A DNA stretch of 64,000 nucleotides from NCBI RefSeq assembly GCF_021653975.1, contig NZ_JAJKFK010000002.1:372001-436000 (forward strand), read 5' to 3'. Numbering within the stretch: the first letter of the stretch is position 1; every line of letters begins with the position of its first letter. The stretch is from Amycolatopsis sp. GM8. Lineage in GTDB: Bacteria > Actinomycetota > Actinomycetes > Mycobacteriales > Pseudonocardiaceae. Below are positions 59,361 through 64,000 of this stretch, piece by piece. The position numbers were made by a program, and so were the translations under genes. The notes beneath the pieces were generated by a model, which saw only the letters and a program-made list of their open reading frames with translations, did not search any database and was not told the origin of the DNA.

Positions 59361-59537
59361 CCGATCCAAGCCGTTCGAACCTCGTCAGACCTACGCTGAC
59401 GTGCGGTCTTAGCCGCTGGTGCGAGCGGGGAAGGAGCTGGCGGCCTGGACCTGATCGACGTACTTGACGACGGTCGTCACGACATGCGGCCGGGGCCCAC
59501 GTCAGAGGGTGGCGCGGCGTCGTCTGAAACAAAACGA

Positions 59538-59578
59538 CAGAACGCCCGTCCCTGCTCAACCCAGGGGCGGACGTTCTG
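59538..59578 (-). terminator. Hairpin terminator of tRNA-Ser(CGA)
   Basis: Seventeen-base arms (59538-59554 and 59562-59578) pair with two wobble positions around a 7-base loop. It lies 10 bases beyond the tRNA 3' end on the leftward strand. It shares the CAGAACG...CGTTCTG ends with the hairpin after tRNA-Ser(GGA). Confidence 0.8.
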
Positions 59579-59587
59579 CCTGCTCAA

Positions 59588-59677
59588 TGGCGGTAGCGGT
59601 GGGATTTGAACCCACGGACGGGATCAACCGTCACACGATTTCGAGTCGTGCTCCTTCGGCCGCTCGGACACGCTACC
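59588..59677 (-). tRNA. tRNA-Ser (anticodon CGA)
   Basis: On the leftward strand the acceptor GGTAGCG (from 59677) pairs with CGCTACC, then G and encoded CCA (59590-59588). The anticodon arm is CACGA-CTCGAAA-TCGTG with anticodon CGA at 59643-59641. The long variable arm and GGTTCAAATCC T-loop are typical of serine tRNA. Confidence 0.96.
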
Positions 59678-59702
59678 GTGGGCCAGCGTACTGCACGGAC
59701 TT

Positions 59703-60161
59703 TCACGGAGAGCCATCGCCCCGGTGCCGGGTGAAGAACGCGTCGAGCAGTGTGGCGCATTCCGTTTCGAGCACGCCACCCACGACCTCGGGCCGGTGGT
59801 TGAGCCGCCGGTCCCGCACCACATCCCACAGTGAACCGACCGCACCCGTCCGCGGCTCCCAGGCGCCGAACACCAGCCGCGACACGCGGGCGAGCACCAG
59901 GGCGCCGGCGCACATCGTGCACGGCTCGACCGTCACCGCGAGCGTGCAGCCTTCGAGCCGCCAGCCGTCACCGTGCACCCGCGCCGCTTCGCGGAGGGCC
60001 AGCACCTCGGCGTGCGCCGTCGGATCGCCGAGCTCCTCACGCGCGTTGTGCGCGGACGCGAGCAAATCCCCGCCAGGCCCGAAGACGGCGGCACCGATCG
60101 GCACGTCCGGACCGGCTTCACGGGCCGCGGCTAGAGCGACGCGGACCAGATCGTCATCCAT
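59703..60161 (-). CDS. tadA: tRNA-specific adenosine deaminase
   Basis: The protein has 152 residues. It has a zinc-dependent cytidine-deaminase-like fold with PTAHAEVLAL (HAE: His ligand and catalytic Glu) and VEPCTMCAGAL (PCxxC). It converts A34 to inosine in tRNA-Arg(ACG). The start overlaps the upstream gene by 8 bases. Its place beside a serine tRNA is the conserved arrangement seen in many actinobacteria. Confidence 0.95.
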   Translation of the reverse strand: MDDDLVRVALAAAREAGPDVPIGAAVFGPGGDLLASAHNAREELGDPTAHAEVLALREAARVHGDGWRLEGCTLAVTVEPCTMCAGALVLARVSRLVFGAWEPRTGAVGSLWDVVRDRRLNHRPEVVGGVLETECATLLDAFFTRHRGDGSP

Positions 60162-60642
60162 CAGCCTCGTCGAGCAACGCCCCGAACTCGTCGGCGAACC
60201 CGCAGCGCTGCGCGATCATCTGCAACTGCTCGTCCGGATAGAGATCCTCTTCACCGGCGATCACCTCGAGCTCGGGCGCGGGCAGGCCCACGTCCGCCAG
60301 GATCTCCAGATCGCCCTCCGGCCAGATCGCGTCGTCGGCGTCCTCCGGGAAGTCGACCCGGAGCACATCGAGCACGTCCGCGGCGATGTCGTAGTCCAGC
60401 GCCGCCGACGCGTCCGAGAGCAGCAACGACGGGCCCCGCGGGCTCGGCCGGACGATCACGAAGAACTCGTCGTCCACCGCCAGCAGTGCGAACACCGCCC
60501 CGGTCGAACGCAGCTTCCCCAGTGCCGTGATCGCCGCGTCCAGATTCGTCAGCGCGTCGGTGTCCAACGCGCCGCACCGCCATCTGCCGTCCTCCCGGAC
60601 AACAGCCACGGCCAGCCCCGCGACCGGCTCCTTCACCGACAT
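60154..60642 (-). CDS. tRNA adenosine deaminase-associated protein
   Basis: The protein has 162 residues from ATG 60642; a GTG six bases earlier is possible. It is acidic, with GLAVAVVREDGRWRCGALD near the start, VDDEFFVIVRPSPRGPSLLLSDASAA in the middle and a very acidic C-terminus (GEEDLYPDEQ). It is recognised by its constant partnership with tadA in actinobacteria. No biochemical role is known. It is translationally coupled to tadA by overlap. Confidence 0.88.
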   Translation of the reverse strand: MSVKEPVAGLAVAVVREDGRWRCGALDTDALTNLDAAITALGKLRSTGAVFALLAVDDEFFVIVRPSPRGPSLLLSDASAALDYDIAADVLDVLRVDFPEDADDAIWPEGDLEILADVGLPAPELEVIAGEEDLYPDEQLQMIAQRCGFADEFGALLDEADG

Positions 60643-60690
60643 GCGCACACCGTATACCTGCCCCGACGGAACATGGGTCAGTATCGACCT

Positions 60691-61944
60691 ATGACGGGAC
60701 CCACCGAGTTGCCCTCGCTGCCCGACGCCCGCTTCGCCGGCTTGCTCGCCGAGGCACGCGCACTGCAGGCGACCACAGTCGAACTGCGGCGCGAAATCCA
60801 CCGCCACCCGGAACGCGGTCTCCACCTGCCGCGCACCCAGGCGGCGATCCGGCGCGCACTGGCCGATCTGCCGCTGGAGATCCAGCTCGGCAAGTCGACC
60901 ACTTCGGTCACCGCCATCCTGCGCGGCGCCCGGCCCGGGCCGTCGGTGCTGTTGCGCGGGGACATGGACGCGCTCCCCCTGCACGAGGACACCGGGCTGG
61001 AGTTCGCTTCACTCGAACCGGGCGCGATGCACGCCTGCGGTCACGACACGCACGTCGCGATGCTCGCGTCGGCGGCACGGCTGCTCACGGCGCACGTGAG
61101 CGAGCTCGCCGGATCGGTCGTGTTCATGTTCCAGCCCGGCGAGGAGGGCTTCCACGGCGCGCGGCACATGATCCACGAGGGTGTGCTGGACGCGGCGGGC
61201 GACCGTGTCGAGCGGGCGTTCGGGCTGCATGTGTCGACCAACATCGCCTCCGGCCAGCTGCGGACCCGGCCCGGTTCGATCATGGCCTCGGTGGACAACT
61301 TCTTCGTGCGCGTGATCGGCAAGGGCGGCCACGGTTCCGCGCCGTACCAGGCGATCGACCCGATACCGGCCGCGGCGGCGATGGTCGGCGCACTGCAGAC
61401 GATGATCACCCGGCGGGTCGACGTGTTCGATCCGGCGGTGCTGTCGGTGACCCGCATCGTCAGCGGCACCACGACCAACATCATTCCCGAGGAGGCCAAC
61501 CTCGAAGGCACTTTCCGGACCCAGTCGGAGGCCAGCCGGGCGCTGCTCCGCGACGAGCTGCCGAAGGTGTGCGAGGCGATCGGCACGGCGCACGGCTGCC
61601 GCGTCCAGGTCGACATCGAACCCGGCTACCCGGTGACCGTGAACGACGCGGTGGAGGCGCGGCGGGTGCTCGACCTAGGCCGCGAGGTGCTGGGCGCCGA
61701 CCAGTCCGTCCCGATGCCCGCGCCGCAGATGGGCGGCGAGGACTTTTCCTATGTGCTGCAACGGGTTTCCGGCGCCTTCGCGTTCCTCGGCGTCTGTCCA
61801 CCCGACACCGCGCCGGAAGACGCCGCGTCGAACCACTCCAACCGGGTGCTGCACGACGAAAGCGCTTTCCCCGCGGGTGTCGCGATGTACGCCGCGTACG
61901 CGATGGACGCGTTGCGCGCGCCGGTGCGACCACTGGCAGGATGA
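60691..61944 (+). CDS. M20-family amidohydrolase (IAA-amino-acid hydrolase / hippurate hydrolase type)
   Basis: The protein has 417 residues from ATG 60691. Metal-binding motifs: LLRGDMDALPLHEDTGLEF, MHACGHDTHVAM, QPGEEGFHGA, and a late GGEDFSYVLQ. The dimerisation insert follows KGGHGSAPYQAIDPI. It hydrolyses N-acyl amino acids or related amides in the cytoplasm. It is followed after 6 bases by tyrA in the same direction. Confidence 0.93.
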   Translation: MTGPTELPSLPDARFAGLLAEARALQATTVELRREIHRHPERGLHLPRTQAAIRRALADLPLEIQLGKSTTSVTAILRGARPGPSVLLRGDMDALPLHEDTGLEFASLEPGAMHACGHDTHVAMLASAARLLTAHVSELAGSVVFMFQPGEEGFHGARHMIHEGVLDAAGDRVERAFGLHVSTNIASGQLRTRPGSIMASVDNFFVRVIGKGGHGSAPYQAIDPIPAAAAMVGALQTMITRRVDVFDPAVLSVTRIVSGTTTNIIPEEANLEGTFRTQSEASRALLRDELPKVCEAIGTAHGCRVQVDIEPGYPVTVNDAVEARRVLDLGREVLGADQSVPMPAPQMGGEDFSYVLQRVSGAFAFLGVCPPDTAPEDAASNHSNRVLHDESAFPAGVAMYAAYAMDALRAPVRPLAG

Positions 61945-61950
61945 CGCCCC

Positions 61951-62919
61951 GTGCGTGACGTATGCGTGATCGGACTGGGGTTGATCGGCGGCTCGCTGCT
62001 GCGCGCGGCCTCCGCGGCAGGGCGCGAGGTCTGGGGCGCGACCGCCTCGGAAGCCGACGCCACCTCGGCCGCGGCCGAGGGTTTCGACGTCTCCACCGAC
62101 GTCGAAGCGGCCCTCGAACGAGCCGCCGCGCAGGACGCTCTCGTCGTGCTCGCGGTGCCGCTCACGGTGATCGACGAGGTGCTCCGCCAGGTCGGTCGCT
62201 GTGCGCCGCGGTGCCTGCTGACCGACGTCGCGAGCGTCAAGTCGTCCGTGCTGAGGGCGGCGCGCTCGTTCGCACCCGAGACCCGGTTCGTCGGTGGGCA
62301 TCCGATGGCCGGCACGGCCGAGTCGGGCTGGCGGGCGGGCAACGCGGCCCTGTTCGGCGGCGCGGCGTGGGTCACGTGCGTCGAGGCGGACACGGATCTC
62401 GCGGCCTGGGCCGAGGTGTCGCGGCTGGCCCTGGACGTCGGCGCGCATGTCGTGCCGCTCACCGCGGACGCGCACGACGAAGCCGTCGCGCGGATCTCAC
62501 ACCTGCCGCACCTGCTGGCGGCGGTGCTCGCGACCATCGGCGCGCAGGGCGGGCCGGTGCCGCTGGCGCTGGCCGCCGGGTCCTACACCGACGCGACGCG
62601 GGTCGCGAACACGCGGCCGGAACTGGTGCGTGCGATGACCGAGGGCAACCGTGACGCGCTGTTGCCCGTGCTCGACGACGCGCTCGGCCGGCTCGGCGCG
62701 ATGCGCGGCTCGCTCGCCTCGACCGGCGGCCTGGCGGCCACGATCAACGCGGGTCATGACGGCGCGCAAGCGCTTGCTCAGGCTCGTGGCACGACGCCGA
62801 CCGGGGTGCGAGTGAACCTGAGCGCCCCCGACGCGCGCGACGGGCTGCGTGCGCTCGGCGAACGCGGCGGCCGGATCACCTCGATCACCGACGACACGGC
62901 GATCGGCGAGGTCGCCTGA
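61951..62919 (+). CDS. tyrA: Prephenate dehydrogenase
   Basis: The protein has 322 residues from GTG 61951. The NAD loop is VCVIGLGLIGGSLLRAA. Further motifs are LTDVASVKSSVL, FVGGHPMAGTAESGW and ISHLPHLLAA. It oxidatively decarboxylates prephenate to 4-hydroxyphenylpyruvate for tyrosine. There is no fused chorismate mutase or ACT domain. It ends one base from the convergent antitoxin-like gene. Confidence 0.94.
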   Translation: MRDVCVIGLGLIGGSLLRAASAAGREVWGATASEADATSAAAEGFDVSTDVEAALERAAAQDALVVLAVPLTVIDEVLRQVGRCAPRCLLTDVASVKSSVLRAARSFAPETRFVGGHPMAGTAESGWRAGNAALFGGAAWVTCVEADTDLAAWAEVSRLALDVGAHVVPLTADAHDEAVARISHLPHLLAAVLATIGAQGGPVPLALAAGSYTDATRVANTRPELVRAMTEGNRDALLPVLDDALGRLGAMRGSLASTGGLAATINAGHDGAQALAQARGTTPTGVRVNLSAPDARDGLRALGERGGRITSITDDTAIGEVA

Positions 62920-62920
62920 G

Positions 62921-63148
62921 CTACGGCTGCGCCGGACCCGGGCCGTCCCGGTGCGGATCGGTCCCGCCCTGGCTCTTGTGCAGCAGGTCCTTCGCCTTGT
63001 TGCTCACGTTGTCGATCTTGTCGGAATGCTGGCCGAGCTTGGACTTGGCGAACCCGCTCGCCTTGTCGATCCCGTGCTCGATCTTCTCCGCGTTCTGGCC
63101 CAGCGCGTCCTGAGCCTTTTTCTTGATCTCATCGAAGTTGATGCCCAT
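62921..63148 (-). CDS. Rv0909-like antitoxin (MT0933 family)
   Basis: The protein has 75 residues. ATG 63148 is chosen (MGINFDEIKKKAQDALGQ); a GTG at 63175 is less likely. It is Lys/Asp/Ala-rich and helical with repeated KAxxxLGQ segments (KIEHGIDKASGFAKSKLGQ). This pattern matches the small antitoxin of M. tuberculosis Rv0909. The Rv0910-type SRPBCC partner lies next door, but divergent. Confidence 0.75.
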   Translation of the reverse strand: MGINFDEIKKKAQDALGQNAEKIEHGIDKASGFAKSKLGQHSDKIDNVSNKAKDLLHKSQGGTDPHRDGPGPAQP

Positions 63149-63199
63149 GGCACCATCGAACACCGAATCGGACACCAGCGCACCGCGAGAAGGGCACAG

Positions 63200-63640
63200 A
63201 TGTCACCGAAGACGTTTTCGTTCGAGGTCAACCGCACCAGCACCGCACCGCCGGGCATCCTGTTCCGGCTCGAAACCGATGGCGCGCGCTGGTCGGACTG
63301 GGCGAAACCGCTCCGGTCGAGCTGGGCGCGGTGGGCCGATCCGGTGGGCGGCGTCGGCGCGATCCGCCGCGTCGGGCTGTTCCCGGTGATCATGTACGAG
63401 GAGACCATCGAGTACGAACAGGACCGGCGCCACGTCTACACGCTCGTCCGCCGGACTCCGGTGCACGACTACCGCGGTGAGGTGACCTTCACCCCGAACG
63501 CGGCGGGTGGCACCGACCTGCGCTGGCGGGGTTCGTTCGGGGAGCGGTTCCCGGGCACCGGTCCGGTCATGCGGCGGTTCCTGCTGACGGTGATCACGAT
63601 CATCTCGCGGCAGCTGGTGCGGGCCGCCGAACGCGACTGA
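63200..63640 (+). CDS. SRPBCC-family protein (Rv0910-like)
   Basis: The protein has 146 residues from ATG 63200. It has a polyketide-cyclase/START-like helix-grip fold: FEVNRTSTAPPGILFRLETDGARWSDWA at the N-terminus, VHDYRGEVTFTPNAAGGTDLRWRGSF in the sheet, and a long C-terminal helix. It probably binds a hydrophobic ligand. The homologous neighbour pair in mycobacteria is described as toxin-antitoxin; here the genes are divergent with 51 bases between starts. Confidence 0.82.
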   Translation: MSPKTFSFEVNRTSTAPPGILFRLETDGARWSDWAKPLRSSWARWADPVGGVGAIRRVGLFPVIMYEETIEYEQDRRHVYTLVRRTPVHDYRGEVTFTPNAAGGTDLRWRGSFGERFPGTGPVMRRFLLTVITIISRQLVRAAERD

Positions 63641-63715
63641 GATCACGCCCGGGTAGGTGCAACACGAACGTTCCCCGCCACGACTTGATTGTGGTTCGAG
63701 AAAGGGGAACGCGGG

Positions 63716-64000
63716 ATGACCCGAGGCGCCATCGCCGCCACGCTCGCGCTGGTGGTCTTGACGAGTGCCTGCACGCCCCGAGTCGACGCGGCGGTCGTGC
63801 CCACTGAAGCGCCCGTGGTCGTACCGCCGACGACTCAGCCGTTCGAGCAGGTCCGGCAGACGGCCGGGCCGGTCGTCGACGGGAAGGTGCCGCAGGTGCG
63901 GCGGATCGCGGTGACCGAGCCGTTCGTGTTCCTCACGATCGACGACGGCGCGGTGCCGGACCCGGACGCGCCGCGGCTGATCCGCGAATCGGGCGTGCGC
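63716..64000 (+). CDS. Polysaccharide-deacetylase-like lipoprotein (C-terminus outside window)
   Basis: The first 95 residues are visible from ATG 63716, with AAAGGGGAAC upstream. The lipoprotein signal has lipobox LTSAC, then a Pro/Thr/Val-rich linker, then VFLTIDDGAVPDPDAPRLI, the NodB first motif (TxDDG) of carbohydrate esterase family 4. It probably deacetylates a cell-wall or extracellular polymer. The catalytic His motif is past the edge. Confidence 0.82.
   Translation, partial: MTRGAIAATLALVVLTSACTPRVDAAVVPTEAPVVVPPTTQPFEQVRQTAGPVVDGKVPQVRRIAVTEPFVFLTIDDGAVPDPDAPRLIRESGVR

Noticed and set aside
59344-59559. Possible integrase fragment on the leftward strand near the tRNA remnant
   Set aside because: The translation shows no tyrosine or serine recombinase motif. 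It is short and runs through the pseudo-tRNA.
1-64000. CRISPR array, insertion sequence or prophage
   Set aside because: No regularly spaced direct repeats, transposase motifs, terminal inverted repeats with target duplication, or phage structural genes were seen.

Overview
The window is high-GC actinobacterial DNA, most likely from a filamentous member of the Pseudonocardiaceae (an Amycolatopsis-like chromosome). The evidence is strong G/C bias at third codon positions, many GTG starts, many one- to four-base stop/start overlaps, Tat and lipoprotein exports, an F420-type Ddn protein, an Rv0909/Rv0910-like pair, and a conserved tadA / deaminase-associated / M20 hydrolase / tyrA block at the right end. 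No tool was run; all family calls come from reading motifs.

Left region (1-24.8 kb) is accessory metabolism with many regulators. It holds an exported metallophosphoesterase, a ClpC-N-domain/HTH pair with a double operator, two TetR modules with visible palindromic operators, a phenoxazinone-synthase-like multicopper oxidase, and a phosphoribosyltransferase plus hydrolase pair. A four-gene unit follows (tryptophanase-like lyase, AraC, XRE, and a cobalamin-type radical SAM protein resembling TsrM, the tryptophan C2-methylase), then an EAL-CBS-GGDEF protein, a D-serine-dehydratase-like enzyme with two AraC regulators, and an IclR-divergent catabolic operon (class III aminotransferase, RidA, M81/MlrC protein, FAH-family hydrolase).

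The centre (24.8-42.9 kb) is the most striking part. First comes a visibly AT-richer island with a NeuC/LegG epimerase, a threonine-synthase-like enzyme, a GT1 glycosyltransferase, LegB- and LegC-like enzymes for a 4-amino-4,6-dideoxy sugar, an amidohydrolase and a CBS-nucleotidyltransferase of the PtmE type. No sialic/legionaminic acid synthase is present. After a regulator/lipase interlude comes a tightly overlapping five-gene operon (36109-41002) whose gene content matches the Campylobacter jejuni capsule phosphoramidate (MeOPN) pathway: L-glutamine kinase, cytidine-diphosphoramidate kinase, SAM methyltransferase, gamma-glutamyl-CDP-amidate hydrolase and phosphoglutamine cytidylyltransferase. 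It is followed by an EEP-family phosphoesterase and a sulfotransferase-fold protein that keeps the 3'-phosphonucleotide-binding motifs but lacks the usual PSB-loop lysine. I infer a phosphoramidate-transfer system in which 3'-phospho-CDP-amidate plays the part PAPS plays for sulfotransferases, possibly decorating a glycosylated product.

A dipeptide/oligopeptide-type ABC importer operon with an RpiR regulator and a DHA2 exporter follow (42.9-51.0 kb). The right end carries tRNA-Ser(GGA), a compact four-gene operon built round an EccC/FtsK-like ATPase with small helical proteins, metK, a secreted ExeM/NucH-type nuclease, tRNA-Ser(CGA) with a duplicated 3' half nearby, tadA and its partner, an M20 hydrolase, tyrA, a divergent antitoxin/SRPBCC pair, and the start of a polysaccharide-deacetylase lipoprotein.
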